Source of the DNA: Puniceicoccales bacterium
GTDB lineage: Bacteria; Verrucomicrobiota; Verrucomicrobiia; Opitutales; UBA953
Assembly (NCBI GenBank): GCA_031279675.1
Contig: JAITIB010000014.1
Location: 1-6,990, forward strand
Direction: 5' to 3'
DNA length: 6,990 bases
This document shows, piece after piece, positions 1-5,585 of the stretch (positions are counted from its first letter, which is position 1; each line of letters opens with the position of its first letter). The notes under the pieces were generated by a model. The model saw only the letters and a program-made list of their open reading frames with translations. It did no database searches and had not been told where the DNA came from. The position numbers and the translations under genes were made by a program.

Positions 1-199
1 CTTGGGCGATCCACTTGATGCCGGTCTTCGGATCCGTTTCCGAGATTTCCGGTTTTTCCGGGGCGGTCTCGCCAGGCGCCTGCCCGCTCCACAGCGGAAT
101 GAATTGGCCGCGCGAGGTCTCGTTGTTGGCAAAAATTGGCGCGGCAAAGCCGAGCCAGAGCGCGCAAACGGCGGCGAGGGAAACGATTCTTTTGTTCAT
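1..199 (-). CDS. Exported protein, N-terminal fragment; probable alpha/beta hydrolase (esterase-like)
   Basis: The ATG is the complement of 197-199 and the frame stays open to the window edge, giving 66 codons; the rest of the gene lies outside. The product begins MNKRIVSLAAVCALWLGFAA and reaches PIFA at residues 21-24, followed by NNE. This is a classic Sec signal peptide: basic n-region, hydrophobic core, and an AXA-like cleavage site after about residue 24. The mature start contains FIPLWSGQAPG, which resembles the PLWPGxAPG opening of secreted alpha/beta hydrolases annotated as acetylxylan esterase or dienelactone-hydrolase-like proteins in Verrucomicrobiota and Planctomycetota. The catalytic region is not in view, so the family call is an inference from this short motif; a different exported enzyme is possible. 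The gene is divergent from rnr with about 80 bp between start codons. No Shine-Dalgarno sequence is visible upstream. Confidence 0.72.
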   Translation of the reverse strand, partial: MNKRIVSLAAVCALWLGFAAPIFANNETSRGQFIPLWSGQAPGETAPEKPEISETDPKTGIKWIAQ

Positions 200-279
200 G
201 CGCTGTGCTTGGACTTGGAGGCCGCCCGGAAGTTCCCCCTCGCCAAGGTATTCCGCTCATGCCAGCGTCGCGAGCCGTC

Positions 280-2661
280 ATGAGCATCGAAGACCAAATC
301 CTCGTCCTGATGGGGCGTGCCGATTACACCCCCATCACCCTTGAAGAAATCGGGAAACGGCTCGGCGGCAAAGCCGTCGCGCGCCAGGTTCGCAAAGCCA
401 TGCCTCGGCTCATGTCTTCCGGGACTGTTGCCAAGGTCAAAAAAAACTGTTTCTGCCTCCCGACCGATGCCGACCTCGCCTCGGGCGTCATCCAGTTCCG
501 CCAGAGTGGCGCGGCCCGTCTCCAGCCCGACGCCACTCCCGAGAATCCGCATCCCGCCCCCATCCACATTCGCGCGGAGGACACCGGCATCGCACTCCAC
601 GGGGACAAGGTTCTCGTCCGCATCCACGAGGATCGTTACCGCGACTCGCTCCCGCGTGGAGCCCGACGCCACTCCCCGCGCCGTGGCCCCGGCGCCCCGA
701 CGCGCGCCACCACCGAGGACTGGAAAAGCGGACGCGTTATCCGCATCCTTGAGCGCGCCTTCGACGCGCTGCCCGGCACGCTCAAAAAAACCCGCCTCTT
801 CTGGTACATCGTCCCCGATGACCCCCGGATCGGGCGCGACATCATTGTCGGAGACCCGGCCAAGACCGCCCTTTTCCCCGTCCCCAAAGAGGACGACAAG
901 GTGGTTGTGCGCATCGTCGAATGGAAACAACGACACCTCTCCCCCGTTGGCGAAATCATAGGAAATCTCGGCCCCACGCACACGCCCCTTTCCGAATACA
1001 AAGCCATTCTCTACAAATACCGCCTCAACCCGGAGTTTCCGCCCAAGGTCACTCACGAGACGGCCCTGCTCCCCTCCGCCCTCACGTCTCACGATTATAA
1101 AAACCGCACCGATTTGCGCGCCGTTCCCACCCTTACAATCGACCCCGATGACGCAAAGGACTTCGACGATGCCATTTCCCTCGAAACACTTTCCAACGGG
1201 ATGCACCGCGTCGGCATCCATATCGCCGATGTCTCGCACTACGTCCGCCCCGGCACCGCGCTCGACCTCGAAGCGCGCGCCCGGGGGAACTCCACCTACC
1301 TCACCGGCACGGTGCTTCCCATGCTTCCGCACGAACTCTCCAGCGGGCTGTGCTCGCTCGTCGAGAGACAGGACCGCCTCGTCAAAAGCATCCTCATCAC
1401 CTACGACAAAAACCACCGCGCGGTGGAGACGCATTACGCGAACGCCATCATCCATTCACGCAAACGCCTCACCTACACCCAGGCCCTCGCGCTTCTTCAA
1501 ATCAACGACCTTGACGCCATCCGGGCCCTCCCGACGCCACCTCCGCACCAGACCGGGCATCCCGGACGCGCCCTCGCCACACTCCCCGATGCCGAGCTGC
1601 GCGCGCTTCAGGCGCAGTTGCGCACACTCTGGAAAATCGCCGCCTCGCTCCGCAAAACCCGCCAGGCACAGGGCGCGCTTGATCTGGATACCCCGGAAAT
1701 CAAAATTTACTGTGACAAGAACGGCTACGCCGAGCGCGTCGTGAGCAACACCACCGACCCCAGCCACCAGCTCATCGAGGAATACATGCTCGCGGCCAAC
1801 GAGGCGGTGGCGAGAACCCTCCACCAAGCCCGGCTCCCCAACCTCTCCAGGGTCCACGACGAGCCCGACCCGCAGAAACTCCATGAGCTGCGCACCCAGT
1901 TGCAAAGCGCCGGCATCAAGACGGGCGACCTCACGAAACGCGCCGAGGTCATCAAGCTCCTGTCACTGCTGAAAAGCACACCCGGGAGCCACCCCCTGCA
2001 AATCGCCTTTTTGCGCAGCATGCGCCAAGCCTGCTACCGGGCCAGTGCGGACGGACACTACGGGCTCGCCAAGCGCTACTACACGCACTTCACCTCGCCC
2101 ATCCGCCGCTACGCCGACCTCGTCGAGCACCGCATACTCGACCATTTTCTCCAGCGCGCCAGCAACGCCACCGCACCGCAGCGCAAGCTCGCCCCGGTCA
2201 CGCCCGCCGACCTCGCCCAACTCGCGCAACACCTCTCCCGCACCGAGCGCAACAGCGCCGAGGCCGAGCGCGAAACGCTCAAGGTGAAACTCCTTGAACT
2301 TTTCGAGCGCGAGCTTGCCCGCCCGCGCAAACCGGCGCACGACGCCATCATAGTCGAAGTTCGCAACCACGGCCTCTATGTCGAGCTAACGGACAGCCAG
2401 GCCTACGGGCTCGTGCATATTTCCACGCTCACGGACGACCTTTACCACATCAATGCCGACGGCACCGCCATTGCGGGACGCAGAAACAAACGCGCCTACC
2501 GTCTTGGCCAGCATGTCATGGTGACAATCGACCGCATTGACCGGTTCAAACGCCAGATGGATTTCCGCATCCAGTCTGACTCCCCCTCGGAAAACAATTC
2601 CACGGCGCGCCGCCCGCTGCGCGGCGAGGGACGGCTTTTGCGTGACCGCAAACGGAGATGA
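280..2661 (+). CDS. rnr: Ribonuclease R (3'-5' exoribonuclease, RNB family)
   Basis: RNase R degrades structured RNA processively from the 3' end in the cytoplasm, acting in mRNA decay, rRNA quality control and, in some bacteria, tmRNA-linked turnover. From ATG 280 it is 793 residues, normal for the family. Visible in order: an N-terminal winged-helix-like segment (about 1-60), an OB/cold-shock region with an Arg-rich insert near 125-145, and the RNB catalytic core. The core holds IDPDDAKDFDDA with the four metal-binding aspartates D288, D294, D296 and D297, then PMLPHELSSGLCSL (from 347), HQLIEEYMLAANEA (from 496) and HFTSPIRRY (603-611). An S1 domain spans about 688-772, followed by a short Arg-rich tail. 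A Pro/His-rich insert lies at 418-437. Start choice: the longer frame from 136 would overlap the divergent gene, so it is rejected. ATG 259 (AAGG at 245-248) is a real alternative; 280 has only GAG at 272-274 but begins where homology is expected. The 3' end converges with abi. Confidence 0.96.
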   Translation: MSIEDQILVLMGRADYTPITLEEIGKRLGGKAVARQVRKAMPRLMSSGTVAKVKKNCFCLPTDADLASGVIQFRQSGAARLQPDATPENPHPAPIHIRAEDTGIALHGDKVLVRIHEDRYRDSLPRGARRHSPRRGPGAPTRATTEDWKSGRVIRILERAFDALPGTLKKTRLFWYIVPDDPRIGRDIIVGDPAKTALFPVPKEDDKVVVRIVEWKQRHLSPVGEIIGNLGPTHTPLSEYKAILYKYRLNPEFPPKVTHETALLPSALTSHDYKNRTDLRAVPTLTIDPDDAKDFDDAISLETLSNGMHRVGIHIADVSHYVRPGTALDLEARARGNSTYLTGTVLPMLPHELSSGLCSLVERQDRLVKSILITYDKNHRAVETHYANAIIHSRKRLTYTQALALLQINDLDAIRALPTPPPHQTGHPGRALATLPDAELRALQAQLRTLWKIAASLRKTRQAQGALDLDTPEIKIYCDKNGYAERVVSNTTDPSHQLIEEYMLAANEAVARTLHQARLPNLSRVHDEPDPQKLHELRTQLQSAGIKTGDLTKRAEVIKLLSLLKSTPGSHPLQIAFLRSMRQACYRASADGHYGLAKRYYTHFTSPIRRYADLVEHRILDHFLQRASNATAPQRKLAPVTPADLAQLAQHLSRTERNSAEAERETLKVKLLELFERELARPRKPAHDAIIVEVRNHGLYVELTDSQAYGLVHISTLTDDLYHINADGTAIAGRRNKRAYRLGQHVMVTIDRIDRFKRQMDFRIQSDSPSENNSTARRPLRGEGRLLRDRKRR

Positions 2662-2664
2662 TTC

Positions 2665-2674
2665 AACCCGGGTT
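2665..2674. repeat. 10-bp palindrome between convergent stops
   Basis: AACCCGGGTT is a perfect palindrome occupying nearly all of the 13-bp gap between the rnr stop (2659-2661) and the abi stop (complement of 2675-2677). There is no loop and no T-tract, so it is not a convincing Rho-independent terminator. No other terminator is visible here, so transcripts of the two convergent genes may read into each other. Confidence 0.3.
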
Positions 2675-3658
2675 TCAGGTAGGGCCGCGCTCGGGGAGCT
2701 TCCAGAGTGGAAACGCCCTCCAGCCGTTGGGAATGCCCATCATGCCCGGGGAAAGACTTTCGCAGGAGGGAAATTTTTCCAGAAGTTGAACAGCGTCCCC
2801 TCCCCACGAGCCCCGGTAATTCATCCTGCGCAGGACAAACGTGGCCAGGGCAAGGGTGGCGTAAACGCGCGAGCCGGGCGCCTTGACGCCGCGCTCCGTG
2901 AGGTGGCGCAGCAGGGGATCCGGATGCTTGGTGACAAGCCGGGGTTGCTCGACAATATTGCGGTTCCACAAACGGCTGTGGTGCGCGCACACATTGCGCA
3001 CATAGTTGAAACTGCGCAGCCAGCTGGCAAACAAGTGCGGCTCCTCCACCCCGTAATGGCGCGAAACGGACTGCTGGTCCGCGAATTTCATGCCGCCAAA
3101 AAACCGTGTCAACAACCCGAAGTCCCAAAGCTCGATGGCAACCCAGATGGGAATCCTTTGCCCGTATTTGGCAATGAACTGGCGGACAATGTCCTCCTGA
3201 TCGTCGCGGGCGAGCAGGAGATGATACTTGTCAAGCCACGCTTGATACTGGGTTTTCCCACGGCGTGAACTCTCCTGCGTGGTGAATGCGCCGTTGAGAC
3301 AACGCGGGTTTTCGTGGGCAAAAATATCCCTGGCTCCAAGGTGGTGCGCAATGGCGACGCGAACGGAAATCTCAATGGCGCGCAACCCGGACAGCATGAC
3401 AATCCGAAGCCATTTGTCGTATTCGTAGAGCCGGATGACATCGCTGAAGCGCGCCGTGGGAACGTAGGTGTCAAGCCACTGCCCGGTGGCGGGATTCACC
3501 TGGCGAAAGGGATGCAAATAGGAGCCGAGGCGGTAGTAGCCCTCGTGGCGGAGATAGTGCCCGGCCTCATCAGCATCCGCGACATGCATTCCGCGGCGGG
3601 CAATCAGCGCGACCTGTTCCGCGATCGTGAGAAAGGGCTTGGCGTAATCAAGGGCCAT
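2675..3658 (-). CDS. Abi_2 family (AbiD/AbiF-type) HEPN-motif protein, probable abortive-infection or RNA-targeting toxin
   Basis: The product has 327 residues, typical of the family. It opens with the usual YAKPFLTIAEQVALIARRGM (residues 5-24), then HEGYYRLGSYLHPFR (38-52), YEYDKWLR (78-85), a helical IEISVRVAIAHHLG (95-108), IPIWVAIELWDFGLLTRFF (169-187) and RNVCAHHSRLWNR (221-233). The last is the Abi_2 hallmark and contains an RX4H signature (R221, H226) as in HEPN ribonucleases. A second RX4H spacing occurs at R100-H105. Lactococcal AbiD and AbiF stop phage infection by harming the infected cell, and AbiF-like proteins have been linked to small-RNA antitoxins and to Cas13 ancestry; applying this here is inference. 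The start is chosen because homology begins at once. The ten bases before the ATG (ACCTCACCCA) carry no ribosome binding site. A predicted small RNA or leader with terminator lies directly upstream on the same strand. It is convergent with rnr and divergent from the RelE-like gene. Confidence 0.9.
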   Translation of the reverse strand: MALDYAKPFLTIAEQVALIARRGMHVADADEAGHYLRHEGYYRLGSYLHPFRQVNPATGQWLDTYVPTARFSDVIRLYEYDKWLRIVMLSGLRAIEISVRVAIAHHLGARDIFAHENPRCLNGAFTTQESSRRGKTQYQAWLDKYHLLLARDDQEDIVRQFIAKYGQRIPIWVAIELWDFGLLTRFFGGMKFADQQSVSRHYGVEEPHLFASWLRSFNYVRNVCAHHSRLWNRNIVEQPRLVTKHPDPLLRHLTERGVKAPGSRVYATLALATFVLRRMNYRGSWGGDAVQLLEKFPSCESLSPGMMGIPNGWRAFPLWKLPERGPT

Positions 3659-3699
3659 TGGGTGAGGTAACGGATGAAATTGGAAACTGGCAGGATGCC

Positions 3700-3725
3700 G
3701 CGGGCTTTTTCAAAGGAAAACCCGC
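3700..3725 (-). repeat. Alternative hairpin sequestering the terminator arm and T-tract
   Basis: On the minus strand GCGGGTTTTC (complement of 3716-3725 with neighbour) can pair with GAAAA-AG-CCCGC (complement of 3700-3711), leaving a CTTT loop and a 2-nt bulge, 10 bp in total. This uses the same GCGGG arm and the T-tract that form the terminator. It could form only after the polymerase has passed the T-tract, so it is better seen as a structure of a read-through transcript than as a classic antiterminator. Confidence 0.35.
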
Positions 3726-3736
3726 CCTTGTGCGGG
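3712..3736 (-). terminator. Rho-independent-like terminator ahead of abi
   Basis: On the minus strand, CCCGC (complement of 3732-3736), a 6-nt loop ACAAGG and GCGGG (complement of 3721-3725) form a compact GC stem followed immediately by TTTTCCTTT. A longer competing 8-bp stem pairs ACCCGCCC (complement of 3750-3757) with GGGCGGGT (complement of 3720-3727) across a 22-nt loop and ends at the same T-tract. It lies inside the spacer just upstream of abi, so it would end a short RNA or attenuate abi transcription. Confidence 0.5.
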
Positions 3737-3779
3737 GAACGCTACAGAGGGGCGGGTCGTGTTTGGGTTGGGCGGAACA

Positions 3780-3798
3780 AACTGCACTGAGTGCAGTT
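3780..3798. repeat. 19-bp perfect inverted repeat (9-1-9), operator or 5' hairpin
   Basis: AACTGCACTGAGTGCAGTT consists of two perfect 9-bp arms around a single central G. In DNA this is the form of a dimeric repressor site placed just downstream of the predicted abi-side promoter. In RNA it folds as an 8-bp stem with a 3-nt loop at the 5' end of the predicted small RNA. It is about 120 bp upstream of the abi start and 210 bp upstream of the RelE-like start. I do not recognise the motif as a named operator. Confidence 0.6.
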
Positions 3799-3809
3799 AT
3801 CGGGGGGCA

Positions 3810-3837
3810 TTCATACCGCCCCGGCATGGGGCGTCAA
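3810..3837 (-). promoter_or_regulatory. Sigma70-type promoter reading toward abi
   Basis: On the minus strand the -35 box TTGACG (complement of 3832-3837) matches 5 of 6 consensus bases. The -10 box TATGAA (complement of 3810-3815) matches 4 of 6. The spacer is 16 nt. The spacer itself contains a 5-bp inverted repeat (GCCCC at 3818-3822 with GGGGC at 3828-3832), which could be a protein site. Transcription would start close to the 9-1-9 inverted repeat. It is the best promoter-like sequence I found in the window. Confidence 0.5.
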
Positions 3838-3861
3838 CCACAAATCTCACGGATAACCCAA

Positions 3862-3886
3862 AAAAAATTCGGGGGGGGAATTTTTT
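3862..3886. repeat. A/T inverted repeat flanking a run of 8 G
   Basis: AAAAAATTC (3862-3870) and GAATTTTTT (3878-3886) are perfect 9-bp complements separated by seven G; with the first base of the right arm the G run is eight long (3871-3878). Each strand would form an A/U-rich stem with a G- or C-only loop and a T-run on its 3' side, so a weak bidirectional terminator is possible. The homopolymer lies upstream of both divergent genes and could vary in length. Confidence 0.45.
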
Positions 3887-3897
3887 CCAGATCCGGT

Positions 3898-3943
3898 GGC
3901 GTCGTCGCCCGGCCTTGGCGGAAACGGCACCGTCGCCCGGCCT
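3898..3943. repeat. Two-copy direct repeat, 28-bp period
   Basis: The 13-mer CGTCGCCCGGCCT occurs at 3903-3915 and again at 3931-3943. Extending left to GGC gives 18-bp units (3898-3915, 3926-3943) differing at two bases. The copies start 28 bp apart, a little under three helical turns. They lie 65-110 bp upstream of the RelE-like start, in a region that shows no other gene. Confidence 0.55.
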
Positions 3944-4008
3944 GGCAAAATAGCTTTTACTTTTCGGCCCCGGTAGCCTGTCCTGCGGGGCTCACCAATC
4001 ACTGTCGC

Positions 4009-4359
4009 ATGTATCAGGTTAACTTCAGCAGCCAAAGCATGGCCGAGATCAACAAGCTTCCCATGGTCGAGCAAATGCCCCTCGTCGAAGCCATCAGTGC
4101 CATCACCCCCGATCGCATCAAAACGGACAGGACGCTTATCGGCACCATCCACCGCGCGGGCACCGAGTTCCACCGCCTGCGTGTCGGCGACTTCAGGATT
4201 TACTTCGAAATCCGCGACGAGGCCCTCTTTTGCAACTACATCCTCCACAAACACACCCTCGCGGACTTCGTCTTTCGCATGAAACTGCCCTTTACCGAGG
4301 AACAGCAGATCGAGCAGGACCAGACTTTCTGGCAGTATCTCGACAGCCTCAAAAAATAA
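4009..4359 (+). CDS. RelE/ParE-superfamily toxin-like protein, no antitoxin seen
   Basis: The product has 116 residues from ATG 4009. The pattern is that of the RelE/ParE fold: an opening strand MYQVNFSS, helices through about residue 45, then the family hallmark FHRLRVGDFRIYFEI (54-68) with basic R56, R58 and R63, and a last strand ending in LHKHTLADFVFR (79-90). RelE proteins cut mRNA on the ribosome and ParE proteins poison gyrase; sequence alone does not say which, if either, applies. The C-terminal extension (about 95-116, acidic then LDSLKK) is longer than in many family members. No antitoxin gene lies on either side. It ends 7 bp before pssA, so the two are probably co-transcribed. An upstream in-frame extension to 3658 is rejected: it crosses the repeat-rich spacer and has no family match. 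No ribosome binding site is visible. Confidence 0.7.
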   Translation: MYQVNFSSQSMAEINKLPMVEQMPLVEAISAITPDRIKTDRTLIGTIHRAGTEFHRLRVGDFRIYFEIRDEALFCNYILHKHTLADFVFRMKLPFTEEQQIEQDQTFWQYLDSLKK

Positions 4360-4366
4360 TCCCCCC

Positions 4367-5308
4367 ATGAATCCCACGGACAACCACGACGACGCGACGC
4401 CACCGGCCCGGCAGGCGCTTCCCAAATACCGTTCCGCACGCGAGGCGAGCCGCATCTACCTCCTGCCCAACCTTTTCACCGCGGGCAACATGTTTTGCGG
4501 CTTCTTCTCCATCTACTCATGCATTCTCGCCAAGTTTGCCTCCATGGACGTGGACAAGACGAACATGTATTACAAACATGCCATCTATTACATTCTTGGC
4601 GCGTGCATCTTCGACCTGTTTGACGGGCGCATTGCCCGCGCCGCGCGGCGCGAGTCGCTTTTCGGGATCGAGTTCGACAGCATTGCCGACACGGTTTCCT
4701 TTGGTGTCGCGCCCGCGCTCATGGTCTGCTTCCTCATCCTCGACCCCGCGCAAGGCGACGCCACCTTGAGCTGGGTCGGCAACATAGGAAAAAACTTCGC
4801 CTGGGTTTTTGCCTTCATCTACCTTCTCTGTGTCGGCATCCGGCTTGCACGCTTCAACGTGCTTGCCAATCCCCTCATTCCGGGCAACGAACACAAGCCG
4901 GCGGACAGCGACTTCATCGGGTTGCCATGCCCCACCGCCGCCGGCATGATCGCCTCGCTCGTGCTCCTCCTCACCGAGGTCAACCTCAAGCCCGACGACC
5001 TGAAAAAAATCTCCACCCTGTTCCTTCCCCTTATCCTGCTCATTTCGTATCTCATGGTAAGTCCCATCCGTTACCCAAGCTTCAAGCACATCAACTGGGA
5101 CACGCGCCTGAAGGTCCGCGTCTTCATTCCCGTGTTCCTCCTCCTCCTTCTCGGCATCAGGCACTTCGAATACGTCATCCCCTTCGTCTTTCTCGCCTTC
5201 ATCCTCAACGGCATCTTTTATTCCCTCCGCAAAAAAGCCCGCGCAAGGCGACTTGGCGCCACAACCGGCGAAACCGAGAATGAGGATAACCCTGAGGACG
5301 AATTCTGA
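4367..5308 (+). CDS. pssA: CDP-diacylglycerol--serine O-phosphatidyltransferase (phosphatidylserine synthase)
   Basis: This membrane enzyme joins serine to CDP-diacylglycerol to make phosphatidylserine, the precursor that a decarboxylase turns into phosphatidylethanolamine. The 313-residue product carries the complete CDP-alcohol phosphatidyltransferase signature: D83-x2-D86-G87-x2-A90-R91-x8-G100-x3-D104-x3-D108, including all four metal-binding aspartates. RLARFN (159-164) and FIGLPCPTAA (183-192) are typical of the Bacillus-type PssA subfamily rather than the peripheral E. coli type. About eight hydrophobic segments are visible, near 35-57, 71-87, 109-125, 142-160, 187-204, 213-230, 250-264 and 268-286. 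The N-terminal 25 residues are polar, and the C-terminal tail after 287 is first basic then strongly acidic. The gene follows the RelE-like gene by 7 bp; the start codon is preceded by six C with no ribosome binding site. No psd gene is in view. Confidence 0.95.
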   Translation: MNPTDNHDDATPPARQALPKYRSAREASRIYLLPNLFTAGNMFCGFFSIYSCILAKFASMDVDKTNMYYKHAIYYILGACIFDLFDGRIARAARRESLFGIEFDSIADTVSFGVAPALMVCFLILDPAQGDATLSWVGNIGKNFAWVFAFIYLLCVGIRLARFNVLANPLIPGNEHKPADSDFIGLPCPTAAGMIASLVLLLTEVNLKPDDLKKISTLFLPLILLISYLMVSPIRYPSFKHINWDTRLKVRVFIPVFLLLLLGIRHFEYVIPFVFLAFILNGIFYSLRKKARARRLGATTGETENEDNPEDEF

Positions 5309-5585
5309 AAACCCTGTGAATAACCCCTCCTTGGCACCGTTAATAACTCATTCCCAAAACAATTCCCATCCAGGCCACGGTGGTTTTTCACAAAAAAAAT
5401 TTCCCCAATTCACTCCACCCCAATGGATTCGGAAACAATTAACACTTCTCGCACCCCCTATGGAAGAGAGACTGTCTTTTTAATTCCAACCTGACTCCCA
5501 TAGCGACGCCACCTCGCATTGCCCAAAAATCGCCCATCAAAAGATTTGCAATATCCCTGCCAGCACCCCATTCCCGACCCTTGCA
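5309..5585. other. AT-richer 277-bp spacer between pssA and dnaN
   Basis: This spacer is visibly richer in A and T than its neighbours (A8 at 5392-5399, T-runs at 5384-5388 and 5477-5481). It contains one exact DnaA-box match and one near match. No gene, strong terminator or convincing sigma70 promoter is seen. A weak stem (AAGAGA 5464-5469 with TCTTTT 5475-5480, one G-U pair) ahead of T residues might stop pssA transcripts. Confidence 0.4.
5315..5323 (-). promoter_or_regulatory. DnaA-box match upstream of dnaN
   Basis: TGTGAATAA is the complement of TTATTCACA, an exact fit to the TTATNCACA DnaA-box consensus. A second sequence, TTTTTCACA at 5384-5392, differs at one base. A single 9-mer match is expected by chance now and then, but the position in the spacer ahead of dnaN makes a regulatory role for DnaA plausible. 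Two sites are too few to call a replication origin. Confidence 0.35.

Larger units (their letters stand above)
3712..3803 (-). ncRNA. Predicted small RNA or attenuated leader upstream of the abi gene
   Basis: This is a prediction from minus-strand sequence signals only. A TTGACG / TATGAA promoter places the RNA start near 3799-3803. The RNA would begin with the hairpin formed by the inverted repeat at 3780-3798, continue through a C/A-rich, weakly structured linker (about 3758-3779), and end in a GC hairpin followed by TTTTCCTTT (3712-3736), about 90 nt in all. It ends roughly 55 nt before the abi start codon. No open reading frame worth calling lies in it. Two readings are possible: a separate RNA antitoxin for the HEPN protein, or a leader in which the terminator limits read-through into a toxin gene that also lacks a ribosome binding site. 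No known RNA family was recognised. Confidence 0.45.
3659..4008. other. 350-bp non-coding spacer between divergent toxin-like genes
   Basis: No convincing gene lies here. The plus-strand frames that cross it give low-complexity or unfamiliar peptides, and nothing resembles an antitoxin. It holds, from the abi side: an alternative hairpin (3700-3725), a terminator (3712-3736), a predicted small RNA with a 9-1-9 inverted repeat (3780-3798), a promoter (3810-3837), an A/T inverted repeat around eight G (3862-3886) and a two-copy 28-bp repeat (3898-3943). I found no clear promoter for the plus-strand RelE-like gene. Confidence 0.6.

Noticed and set aside
136..279. N-terminal extension of rnr to the ATG at 136
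   Set aside because: The extra 48 residues are Arg-rich, unlike RNase R, and overlap the divergent signal-peptide gene at 1-199, which has much better protein features.
439..447. A_AAA_AAC slippery heptamer in frame within rnr
   Set aside because: The run fits a -1 frameshift site, but no stimulatory hairpin is evident, the -1 frame gives no known product, and RNase R is full length without shifting.
196..1455. Long minus-strand open frame (419 codons) opposite rnr
   Set aside because: It lies antisense to well-conserved RNase R domains and shows no recognisable family; it is a by-product of GC-rich codon use.
2537..3268. Plus-strand open frame of 243 codons antisense to abi
   Set aside because: It overlaps the 3' end of rnr and the conserved body of abi, and its sequence shows no family features.
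3658..4008. In-frame upstream extension of the RelE-like gene, or a separate antitoxin peptide at 3759-3953
   Set aside because: The translated sequences cross the hairpins, homopolymer and repeats and look unlike any antitoxin; RelE similarity starts at 4009.
3659..4008. CRISPR array or Cas13-type locus next to the HEPN gene
   Set aside because: Only a two-copy repeat is present, with no repeat-spacer periodicity, and the abi product is far too small to be Cas13.
5371..5392. Terminator-like CCACGGTGG followed by T5 after pssA
   Set aside because: The arms leave no room for a loop of three or more bases, so no stable hairpin can form.
5253..5483. Small plus-strand open frame overlapping the pssA end
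   Set aside because: It is out of frame with pssA, of low complexity and runs into the AT-rich spacer; nothing supports translation.
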